The notes under the pieces are model-generated. The model saw only the letters and a list, made by a program, of their open reading frames with translations. It was not told where the DNA came from and did no database searches. A stretch of 51,123 nt of DNA from Apostichopus parvimensis (lineage: Eukaryota > Echinodermata > Holothuroidea > Aspidochirotida > Stichopodidae). The translations under genes were made by a program, and so were the position numbers. Within the stretch, counting starts at the first letter, position 1. Each line of letters starts with the position of its first letter. The stretch is from positions 1 to 51,123 of the forward strand of contig KN890256.1 in NCBI GenBank assembly GCA_000934455.1, given 5' to 3'. This document shows, in pieces, positions 1-12,036 of the stretch.

Positions 1-38
1 AAGAAGATCCTGCTAGGACTGAAACATCAGGCAGTGTA
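1..38 (+). mobile_element. Penelope-like terminal motif (fragment at window edge)
   Basis: AAGAAGATCCTGCTAGGACT then GAAACATCAGGC, closely like 31302-31332. The rest of the element, if any, lies outside the window. Confidence 0.4.
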
Positions 39-3000
39 TTAAAACTATTACATGATTACACACACAGCAGCTAGGTTAACAGGGATGTGGCATTCGGTTT
101 AACGGGTACCCTTATATTTCTTTACATTCCTTTGCCGTTATTTATGCATGACCATGGTCACTGTAACTCTACAGGTCTTACATAAATTGCTCATTCAATT
201 TCTTGTTAAAACCTGGGATTTTTATAGCTGTTTTCTTAGGCTTGTTGATCATTATATGGACAATGCTAGATTTGTATTATCTTTGTTTAGTTCTACTGTT
301 AAACATGTGACCACGCTGGCTAATAAAGCTCATACCCATGAGTGGGGGTGGGGAGGGGGTAGGGAGAGGGGAGAGGAGAGGAATATTTCAGATTTCTGAC
401 TGGTGGCCTCCACTCACATTCTAATAGCATGTTTAAGTATACATACAACCATCATAAGTAACTTATCGATCAGAGAAGATGTGCAAAAAAACAAAAAAAA
501 AACAGTGAGCAAGGTTCTTTTATATATTGGCAATTTATTAATTCATCTCTTTACTAATTTCTTAATATTCTTAAACTTCATCTTAAAAGTCAAAAATCCT
601 TTAAAACTGAAAGAAATGAGAGGAACAAACAACACATGCATTTATTTACACCAAAGGACACACAACATTCTCCGACAAAGATTTCAGTCCCCGAGAACTT
701 CTACCAGTGGAAACCATTAGCTATTTCTTTAGTTTATACCTATAAGCTAATTTTTAGAGAAAGAAATTTTTGTCAAAAGCACTGTTTTACAGAAAAAAAG
801 AATAAAAGAACAAAGAACAAAATGAAACCTAGCAACAATTGTGACTCCATCCAGCAAAAGGTTTTAAAGATTAGTTTAAAAGGTTACTGGCCCTTGTCAC
901 AAATTGTAACATTTCATTCATTGAATTAAAACAAAAACCATTTTCCCTCCAAGTATCGTTAACTCTGTAGTGTAGGAGAGGAATGAGTCCCATGACAGTG
1001 TACCAATCAGAGATTTACTCGGATATGCAAATGATTGGGAAAATAGTTTTGCCTCTCAGAAGACCAGAAAAAAAGAGGTCAAACTGGATGAGATGTACAT
1101 CTTTCTCTTTATATCATAAAATGTTTTAATTTCACTGTAAGATACTTTCCTACCTCTGCAAGACTACTTTCATGGGAAAATTGATTTTTTTTTTTTTTGT
1201 TCTCGTTTGGTATTCTCCAAATGTAATGTGTTATACCATTTAGCCCGAGGCCTCATCAGCTATATATGAAAACTAGGATGATGTTGTAAGGAGGCTTAGA
1301 ATAAGCATTCCTGCTGGACATGATCAATGCTGTTTATGCCAATTCACATGATCACTGAACTTAAGTTAAAAACATGAATGCCACACGAAGGATACCTTAC
1401 CAGACCAAGAATAGAGGAAAAACTTTTCAAAAGTAACAAAAAAAAATTGTTTCCATTACATTGAAGATGAGGATAAAATATATCTCTCCTTAACCTCCAT
1501 ATATCATTTCAATTCTTCATGCTGTGAAGGTCACCTTAAAAGCCTGCACTATTTGCAACCCAACTCCATCGCTACAGGACCATACGTTGTGTTCTTTTGT
1601 TTTTTTTAATTGGAAACATATAACAAAAACATAGTTATTTTTCTGATAAATACTAAAAAGTATTCATCTTATAACATGAAGCAATAATGTCAAAATCTTT
1701 TCATTTATGTTCTAATTCCATTTTTCACAAGTAAGGTTCACAAAGGATTTCAAGGGAGCAAGTAACCCTTTCATATGCTTTTTTGGGATCAAAATTTTCA
1801 AAACTCTTTATTATGAAACTTTACTAGCCTCTTATATATTTAATTTTCTATAATCGATTCAGCGATTAAATACAGTTAAACTGAACATATCACCAGGCTT
1901 ATATTCATATGTAGATATGGAATGTGTTGGTAAAGTAACCCTACATCTTAAAAATAATAAAATAACATGCTGATATCTGTCAAATTTCAATTTGCCAGTC
2001 CCTTTTTCAAATTTTGGATTTATTAACAAGCAAAACCTGTTACCCGATACTATACAAACAAAACCAACCACATTAAAACCACCATTTTGCTTTTTAAGCT
2101 TATACTATTTTTTTTATCTTCTTATTAATTTCAATACCTTACATAACTTAAACAAATCCTTCTTCAATATCCATGTTAAGGTTTTTGAATAGAATTGTTG
2201 ATACATTCATAATTCAGGTTAATATGGAATATAATAGATAAAGGATTATTTCACAAAGAAAATGTTCTCTCATAACTGATGGAGGAGTAAAGCATTTTTC
2301 AAAAAAGACCCAAATTTGAATATATCATTTTTTTTTGGTCAAGTTTTCACTATACCTTTACCTGGGTGTGTGTGTTAACTGAGGTCTCCATTTAGAAATT
2401 CTTACTCAGAATTTGCCTAATAGTCTAACAAATTTAATTCTTATTTTCCTTCTTTTCTAGGGTAAGGTAGGGGGGGGGGGTAGTTGGCTTTGCTTTCTTA
2501 CTGTTTTGTCTAGATTTTTTATTTTTAAGAAGTTAATATATTAAACAGATACTGGAATATGTGGGAAAAAGAAGGCTTACGTGAAGTTTTTAATTTTGAG
2601 TAAAATCAGTGACACGCCTAGTATCAGACGTAGGTAATTAACAAATTCATTACATTTTTGTGTTAATATACTGAGCTCTCTTCCCCTAATAGCATAACTG
2701 GTCAATCTTCAGACAACCAATTTTCCAGGTTTTTTTTGCCAGAGACACACGAGACATTTGTACCGAATTGACGACTTAAATATCCTTTTACTAATTCAAT
2801 CCACAACATCTAAACCAACTTCATCCTCTATATTACAGCTTCCATTCGTCACCATAGCGACAAGGCACATGGCTCAAGGCTGACGACAGATCTGATTACG
2901 ACTGAGAGGAAATTTAAACTAATTAAAAATGTCTGAGCTGGTGAAGAATTTAATGAGAGCAAGGAGAACCAGATGTGAAAGTTCACGAAACTATAATGTA

Positions 3001-3230
3001 GCGAAAAAATGGAGATCCGTAAGATGCCGATCACAGATATATTTTGCTTAACCCTCTTCAAAAGAAAAAAAAAAAAAAAATTGAAATTGGTTGGAAATTT
3101 TTATGCAAGGTTAATGTCCATGTTTACTTTCAAAATTAAGGTGACTATGTACAAAGACAAAAATCCAAGTCGACTTAAAATGTTACCTTTTCTTTCATTT
3201 TGCATCAAAACAATTCAAAAGTCACTCAAT
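1..3230. other. AT-rich stretch without a recognised gene
   Basis: No exon of a known family seen on either strand. It lies downstream of the ArfGAP stop codon. The first 40 bases resemble a Penelope-type terminal motif. Several AATAAA-like signals occur on the minus strand (around 1807, 2015 and 636), any of which could end the ArfGAP transcript, but I cannot choose one. Confidence 0.5.
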
Positions 3231-4079
3231 AGTTTTGTCAAGGCAGTGTGGACATTTTTTGGATAAGAACATACAGTAACTGGGCCCAACCGATCTGAGC
3301 AAGAAATCCAGGAAACAATTTTGGATCAACAATTTCAACAGATCGATACATCCACAGGTTTAGCCAATACAATCTACTGTAATTCTGATCAAACCAGGAG
3401 TTTAATGTCGACCAGTGAGGAGGCAAGTTCATGTTCACTTTCGAAAATGCTTCCACCTCGGAGAACGACCGAAAGAAGTATGCAGAAACTGAACCTAATT
3501 AAATACACGATTCATAATGTAAGGACACTTCTTATGAAAAGTTTTAAAAATTGACAGTGCCAGTCAGTAGATAAATACAAATCCAAAACAGAGTTGATGA
3601 ACTACCCCACCTCCCACTGCCATGGACCACCCCCCCCCTTCCCTCACTGCCCCAACATCCCTTTTCTCACAAACTGCCCCCTCAACCACCAGTCTTATTT
3701 TCACAGATATGACTGGCTCTATTGGCAATTAAAACTATATTTAGTGTTTGTGTCAGGTGGAAGTGTAAGGTTTTCTTTTCTGTCATATTCCCCAAATTTT
3801 AGATACCAAACTTGATGACAGGCTCCAAAAGTAATCTCCTCCAATTTGTTTCCAGACATCAAGAGGAAGGAAACCATATCAATTTTTGGCACTAGGAGGA
3901 GATGAGATGACTTTTAGATTGGTAATACAAAAGAAAGTTAAAAGATTGACAAATAGTGACATGTAATAGATCTGTAATAGTCCTAAAGCACCACATTAGG
4001 TTTAAATGATAACACTTGGTAGTTGGTTGTTGAGGATATAGTCAGATATTCTACTCAATCAAGATTAGATAAACAATGC

Positions 4080-4905
4080 TGTTTCGGAGCAACAATACTA
4101 CACTGTGAAGATGTCAGAAAACAATGATGTATTGTGAAGATGGCAGAAAACAATGATGTATTGTGAAGATGGCAGAAAACAATGATGTATTGTGAAGTTG
4201 TCAGAAAAACAATGTTGTATTTTAATTGTTGTCAGTAACATATTGTCATGTTGTTATGGACTCTAGTTATACAAATACTGTATGGTTATATGTTTCAGTA
4301 GAACAATGCTGTATCGTACTATGCTGGCAGAAAACAATACTGTATTGTGATATGCAGTGCAATATTAAAATATGTCAGTAAAACAATGATACATTGTAGT
4401 TACCGTCAGTAACATAATGATATATTGCAGTAGCCATAAATAAAAACACTGCTGTATTTGTAATAAATGCCAGTAGAACAATGGGTAGTGTAATAAGCTG
4501 AAAAAAACAAACAATAATGTAATAAACTGTCAGGACAAAAACAATGCTGTATTGTAATATGCTGTCTGGACAAAAAAAACAATGCTGTATTGTAATATGA
4601 TGTCTGAACAGAAACAATGCTGTATTGTAATATGCTGGACAAAGACAATGCTGTATTGTAATATGCTGTCTAGACAAACAATGCTGACTGTAATATGCTT
4701 TCAAGACAAAAAACCTGCTGTATTGTAATATGTCTGGACCAAAACAATGCAGTATTGGAATATGCTGTCAAGACAAACAAACAATGCTGTATTGTAATAC
4801 GCTGTCAGGACAAGAAGAAAACAATGCTGTATTGTGATATGTCTGGACAAAAACAATGCTGTATTGTATAATGCTCTCAGAAAGACAAATGCTGTAGTGT
4901 CGTAT
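4080..4905. repeat. Minisatellite, unit about 33-37 bp (array 1)
   Basis: Repeats of the type AACAATGCTGTATTGTAATA then TGCTGTCAGGAC with A-rich spacers, more diverged at the left end. The same unit recurs at 8712-9360. The open frames read from it (ITIQHC repeats) are not genes. Confidence 0.9.
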
Positions 4906-5149
4906 TTACTGGTACTCCACTAGAGCAGATGTAGTGATTAACTGAACCGGTGAAAACTTGGTCACAAATTTTACAAACAAGTTTACAGACAAGAACAAAA
5001 AGATGACATCTCTTTTCTTGCCTCTAATTAAGCAACAGTGTGCACAATTTCTTCATCTGAGTCAAACTTTCACAGATATAATATCTGGAAATATGATTGT
5101 GACACTTTTGAAGATTGACAAAATGTTTGGTTGTAAAAAACTGAAACAT

Positions 5150-5360
5150 TAAGGAACCGTATCCATAAAGAAAAACAGGCTGCAGCAGCTACAAAATCCC
5201 CTGCAGCAAGGCTGAATCAATATCAAACAATAGAGAGTATCTTGGCAGACCAGCAGTGCCTATTGTGTCAAAAAAAAGTGGTGCCTATTGTGTGAAACTG
5301 CATCTTTCATCCTATGCAGCCTGGCTGCAGGAGGCTGCAGCCCCCGCAGCATTCTGTTTA
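5150..5360. repeat. Dispersed repeat, CTGCAG-rich
   Basis: Shares CAGCAGCTACAAAATCCCCT-like sequence, the GTGTGAAACTGCA motif and a TGCAGCCTGGCTGCAG core with 35050-35215, which is in reverse orientation. It lies in the ArfGAP 3' flank. Confidence 0.6.
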
Positions 5361-5611
5361 CGACACAGTGCCTCGGAAGCGATAGTAAATCATCCGTGAG
5401 AAGTAATTCCCATTGGATGGAATAGATGGAACCAAACCAAGGAGTAGGTGATCATATCGTGAGATCAACAATTCGGATGACGTGATCCCACAGGTGGATC
5501 ACATAATCAGATGGGATCATAAAAACAAAGAGACGTCGTCGTCCAATCCGGGAATAACACCATCAGAAAGTTGAATGTTGGAAAATATTTTCTCTACTGA
5601 GGAGGAGGAGG

Positions 5612-5632
5612 TTAATATCCACTGTAACGATC
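5612..5632 (-). CDS. ARFGAP3: ArfGAP exon 13, terminal coding exon
   Basis: After acceptor cttttcag come six codons, DRYSGY, and TAA. Vertebrate ArfGAP2 and ArfGAP3 end DRYGSY and DRYGS in the same place, so this short exon is convincing although only 21 nt are coding. Confidence 0.88.
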   Translation of the reverse strand, partial: DRYSGY

Positions 5633-8600
5633 CTGAAAAGATAAAAAGGATAAGAATATGAGTCGGGAACAGGGGGGTAGGAAGCTTCCAAAAAGTGGGT
5701 GGGGGAGCAACACCAGAGGGGCACTTTCTCATTCCAATACCACCACTGGTTATGCTATAAACAGATACACACCAACCATATCACTTAAATATATATGATG
5801 TGTTAGTATATGCTATTAATACTATTTATTGAGATTGTTTATTGTTAACCGTCCTACAAAAAGATATGGGATGCCAGTATGGCACATATGCTATTTTGGA
5901 AAAAAAGTGGGGGGCCCCAGATCTGTACTTGATATACTTCCGATGCCAGAGCAAGAAGTTTGGTGATAGCACAGTTAGGAGTTCTTATCATTAGCAGACA
6001 TATAGCAGCAGACCTTACACTTTGAGCTATTTAATAGTGTCAAATGTCACGTCACTGGTTACTATGAGCTCTTTGTTTGATTGATAAATGTATTAATAAA
6101 CTGGCCCCCGATTATTTGTGTAAGATGTTTACTAAGCATGTTTCGTCATACCCTATAAGAAGTACATCTGCTACTACTTAAAACGTTCCCACCACCCCCA
6201 CAAAACAGTTTGGCAACCGTGTATTTTCTGTACCTGGAGCCAGGCTGTGGAATGACTTGCCGTCTTCCGTTGCTAATCAATCCACATTTCTCTCTTTCAA
6301 AAAAGCTCTGAAGACAGTTCTCTTTAATGAGGCCTTTAAGTAATACTCTTCTTTTTTTTCTGTCTTGTTGCTGTGTTTGTTCATTTGTATGTTTTATTTT
6401 TTCCTTGTAAAGTGCCATAGAATATCATTTTAGTTATGACGCTATATAATTGCCTTATATATATATATATATATACATATATATGAGCTAACGTTTTTGA
6501 GCTGCTCTAATGAGCAAAGGACAGTAGCTACTGATGTACAGTATGTTGCAATTCAGTAATATGCCAGTGAAAACTTGATTTTAGCTGGTAGAATGTGTTT
6601 TTTAAAAAGCAATTGCCATTTTTAACAGGTGGCTAAAATTGTGAAATTCTTGGCTTGTAGAAGCTGCTTTGTGTTAACAACATTACTACACCTCACCTTC
6701 ACAAATCAGTGACCACTCACTAAAAAACTCATGCGCTTTGCACAAGTTTGTGAATTTATAATAATAATTATAATAATCAGCATAATTCTTTTATTATTTT
6801 TTATTATATTTTTTTTACGATGCTTAAAGCGACCACAAATGTAGGAGAAACCTGCAAGGGCTTATGGATTACAACTTACACGTCCAGTGGCTTCTTATTT
6901 CAACATTTTAACTCAAATTTGGAATCGAAATATTTGACGTAGGAACCTACAGTTTGATCTAGACACAAGAAAAGTATGACCATTTGTCTCCAAACGATTA
7001 TCAATCTTCCCACAGAAATATTCTTGTTTTTTCACTAAGAGAAGACTGACAACCAAATTCATGAGTGAAAAGAGAGGACAGTGGCTCCTACGACTTCTTC
7101 CTCTACTCGATAAAGGCTTCGTTCTTTCACAATTTAGAAACAGGCATGAGCTTTTCCCGTGAATTCGCCTTTTTTACTTTTCTACCTCCGAGATTTACAC
7201 CTCTCAATTTCTGTGAATTTCTAACAACTGTGTTGTATCATTTGATCCGTCGTTCACATGTTTTTCATTACCTATGGATATCCAACCTGCAGGGGACAAA
7301 AACTATTATCCTAACACACTCTAGCATACACAAACTGGAGCCTATACCGCAATTTTAGCAAAGTTCCGTGATTTTTTTTTACACCAAGCTCATCCCTGTG
7401 GAAATGTCATGTCACGTCACTAATTTCGCTTGCTGTATTATTTGTTTCGGTTTTCGTCCTAAAGAAAACGCCAACTTGAACTACAAATTTATGAAACATC
7501 GTACCTGTATAGAGCTCATGATGCCAGACACTTTGCCTGCTACTGCAGAGACTCCCTCTCGCATCCCGTCGCGGATCGCAGAATAATCGGATCCGCCATA
7601 ATTCTGACCTTTGGAGGATTCATCGCCGAAGAGATCGGCACTTGATATACTGCCGCTGCCAGAGAAATTCTCCAATTTACTTTTAGTTTCATACTGTCCA
7701 AAAAAAGAGAAAAAAAAGACATAAAATGTTTTATTACAAAACACAAATCTTTTCAAGTTTTTCTCAAAGATTGAACAGGAAGTGATGGAAGAGCAAAGAA
7801 AAAAAGACCCTCCGTAAGAAATTGTGTAATAATCTAAAGTTATTACTTGAATGACCAAAAAAACGAATATATCACATCCGATATTTTTATATGCAAACAC
7901 GTGGCTAGACATAAGTATTTGCTGTAACAGTGTTCGATGTAAACGGTGAAAAGAAACTGGTTTTGGGGATGTTGGTCATCTCGTGAAACAGCTCACTCGA
8001 TTCCCATATTTCACTTTACAGGGGTGTGGGGTACGGGAGGGGCCGGGGTTGGGGAGGGGGACTAACGGATATCTAAACATGTGTGAACTACACATGTCAT
8101 GATCGGAATGAACCAAGGCGGCAGTCCAGATGCAAAAAGACAAGCTTGCTGATGTTTTAAATTGTTTGAAAATGAAAGACAGAGACAGGGAACTCTTTTA
8201 TTGTTGACATTGGAACTTACATCCACACTCTCGTTTCCAAAAAACTGGGCAGAAGATATGGACTTGGCGCCGCTGAACCGCTTGGATGCTTCCTCGGACG
8301 GCTGAGAGTTCTCTGTGCTCTTCTTACTTCGAGAGCTGAAAGATTAAAAATATAAAATATGAATTAAAAAAACAAACGGTGACAGACATCGAATACATTG
8401 AAGAGAATAATTAGGCTTAAACAAGATTACTAGATTCACAGGTCAACACACTGTCCTTGGGCCCTCAATTTCTAATCTCACAGAAAGAAAAAGAAAAGTG
8501 GGTTGAAGTGTCATTTCTTTCCTTGGGATTAAAAAAAAACTATGAGTTTTGATTCATTTTATTTTCAAAAAGCAGACTTTGAAATAATCGCTTGGTATAT

Positions 8601-11600
8601 CTCAAAACTTCTTTCTGTTACCTTTTGTCTTGTTTTGTTTCCGGTTAATTACGGAACAGGGTTTTTACGTAAAAATGTTAAACTTAAAGGCGGAAGTAAA
8701 GGGAGTCAGTAAGTATTGTAATATGCTGTCTGGTCAAAAAACAAATCCTACATTGTAATATGCTGTCACAAAAACAATAATTGATTTGCTGTCAGGACAA
8801 CAAAACATTGTTGTATTGTAATATGCTATCAGAAAAACAACACATTGCTGTATTGTAATATGCTGTCTGTACAAAAAAAAAACAATGCTTTATTGTAATA
8901 TGCTGTCTGGCCAAAGGAAACAATGCTGTATTGTTATATGCTGTCTGGCTAAAAAAAACAATGCTGTATTGTAATATGCTGTCTGTACAAAAAAAACAAT
9001 GCTGTATTTTAATATGCTGTCAGGACAACAAAACAATGCCGTATTGTAATATGCTGTCAGGACAACAAAACAATGCTGTATTGTAATATGCTGTCAGGAA
9101 AACAAAACAATGCTGTATTATAATATGCTGTCAGAAAAACAATGCTGTATTGTGATGTGCTGTCTGGACAACAAAACAATGCTGTATTTTAATATGCTGT
9201 CAGGACAATAAAACAATGCCATATTGTAATATGCTGTCAGAAAAACAATATTGTATTGTAATATGCTGTCTGGACAACAAAACAACGATGTATTGTTATA
9301 TGCTGTCTGGCCAAAGGAAACAATGCTGTATTGTAATATGCTGTCAAGACAAACAAATAAGGGAACAGGGTTTTTACAGAAATAAATTTAACTTAAAAAT
9401 GAAAGTAAAGGAAGCAAGTAAGTGTTACCGTGAGTCGCCGCCCATGGGCTTGATACTGTCATAGCTGCTCTGCCTTGATGATTGGCTAGGTTTGTCCAGG
9501 AACTCCCAATCGTTGGAGGTATTCTTATATCCGTCATCTTCATCATCATTAGCATCTTCGATTATAAAACTATCCTTATACCTTGAAGAGAAATGAACGG
9601 GAAAAAAAAAAGAGAACAATGATAATTAAATGAAAAGATAAAAACAGAGGTGTACAAAGATTTAAGTAATCTTCTGAATTTGGTCCTCAATATCCAAACC
9701 TTAACGAATAGTTTACTAGCCTCAGAATAAAATAACCCTTGATAGATAATTCTCTAAATTTTTAAATTTATATAGAAGATGGTTTCATATCTAATTCAAG
9801 ACAGACACCCTTTTGTATTTGTAAAATTTTCTAATACGTTAGCGCCTTTATTTGTTGTGCTCAAACAACGCACCTTTTGCCTCTTACACTGTAAATAAAT
9901 GGAATGTTAACAAATTGTTTACCTACTGCACAAAGCCTGTGTCAGTAAATATATAAAAGTTACAGGACATGATGTTCTTATCCTAGCAGGATCTTCATCA
10001 GTCCCCCCCCCCACACCCTACCCCCACCCAACACCTGAATGCTTAATTATTCCCTGCCCCCTACAAGATCCTGCTGGTTATCAGAATGTCAGACTCATGA
10101 GACAAATGGCAATATAATTACACACACACACATTAATTAACTTTAATTAACTGTGTAATAGGGACACCAACCAATTCACACATTGTACACTGAAAGTACA
10201 TGCAAAGACCTCCATGTCAAACTGAAAAGATGCTCACCCCTCCCCCCCCTCCCCCACACCAACCAGCCCCTTCAAGCCCCGTATCTTTAAGCTTCTATAG
10301 ACACAATACTGTTAAATCCAAGAATCGACTTAGGATGTTTATTTTACCTCGATGAACTTCTGCTGGAATATTTTGGTTCGTAATCGTCAAAGAAATCCTG
10401 ATTTCTTGCTTTCCTTCCCTTGGACTTCACCGGGTTGACTTGTTCGATGGTCTGCATGTCACTGATGGCAGAGTGTGATATTCCCCTGTAGGGTGTGGGG
10501 CCAAAAAACAAAACAAATGGAGACATTAATTTAATGACCATAAATTAATTAAGTATCAAATCATATTACAAAGAATTCCAGAGAGGAGGTTCATAACTGT
10601 TACAAGCCTCCACTCTCCAATCGCAAAATAATTTCTCTGAAAAAATAGGAAATTGTGGTTAAATTTTTTAGAATTTTTCACATTCCCTGTTATGCATCCA
10701 CTGCAAGAATGATGACATCAGTTGTATTAGTTGTGGCCTGAAAACATTTCTGACGTTGATGAGAAACCAACACTTGACACATGAAAATGTTAGACATTAA
10801 TTTTCCATCACCATTAATTTTCCGTGTCAAATTTGTCAAATGTTTTGCCACGTCACTAATCCCATTACGATTTTAATTCTTTGCCTTAAATTGCTTCAAT
10901 TTTCATTTCAAAGTAAATTCATTAAATGTGTTTGTACTAGAATCAATGCTTCCAAAACTTACATAAGTGTCTGGCCAACAAGTCTGCTGAACAATTTTCA
11001 TTTTGCAGAAAATAGGTCAATTGATCTTTTATGATCAATATTAACCATTTTAACACAAAATGATGAGTTGTAGAGAGCACAAGCAAGTATTTTAGCATAT
11101 TTTGCAAAACGTCAGATTCACAAAATCCATCTACGACCATTCGCACAAATTTAAAGAAAAATTATTCAAAGGCTGACTATTTGGCGGAGTGTACAATTCC
11201 AACAACCCTGTAAAATATTAAACTGCGAAAAATTTGATAATAGATCATTCTGAAATTGTTACTTTACTGTTTGTGCTTGTTACATGTAAAAAACACATAA
11301 TCTTTTTTTTTTTTTTTTGCAACATTGTTTTTAAGTACAATAATTGATCAATTTTAATGAAAGTTTCTCACTGTTGAACAGACAGATGATAACAATTTAA
11401 CAGCACCCTATACCATTTCCACCACCCTGTAGAAATAATGCAATAATCTGCATGACGGAATTCTTACCCTCTTGATCCGAAACCCATTCCTAGTCTCTCC
11501 ATCTGTTTGGCTTTGTTTGGATCTTCCTTCTTCAGTGTTTCCTCCCTCTTCTTCATTTCAATGTCCATGTCCTTATATGCCAGCCTCATAGATGCTCTAT

Positions 11601-11972
11601 GGTACAATAAGAGAGGGAGTAAGTTAAGTCAGTATAATAACTTAATTTGACCTGTCTGCTCTTTACCCTTCTTTAACTAATAACGACTACAACAAACAAC
11701 CTGACCAATTCAAGCTTTCAGGCACAGGTTTATTTCATGGTAAAAAAAAAAAAGTAACAAAGGAACGAAAAGTCCCTCAAAATAAAACTTGACATGCTTT
11801 GTAGGGCCTTACCCCTTACAGGAGGCAACTCCCCCCCCCCCCCCCCCCCACATTAACCAATTAAGGAAGGCTATGCATTGTTAGAGAGAAGAAGAGAAAT
11901 ATAATTTCTTTACATGAAGAAAATCACTATTCTTTGTTCCTTCCTCAACTCACCGCCAACCACACTCATCCC

Positions 11973-12036
<64 letters not shown>

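Noticed and set aside
4375..4704. Minus-strand open frame with repeated ITIQHC units
   Set aside because: Entirely minisatellite; the unit length is not constant and the frame is open only because the unit lacks stops.
6146..6418. Minus-strand open frame of 90 codons, and its twin at 13197-13391
   Set aside because: Antisense of the LINE 3' end, whose true frame is on the plus strand.
9216..9464. Plus-strand frame rich in CYMLSGQ/CIVICC
   Set aside because: Read from minisatellite array 2 and continuing into antisense of ArfGAP exon 10.
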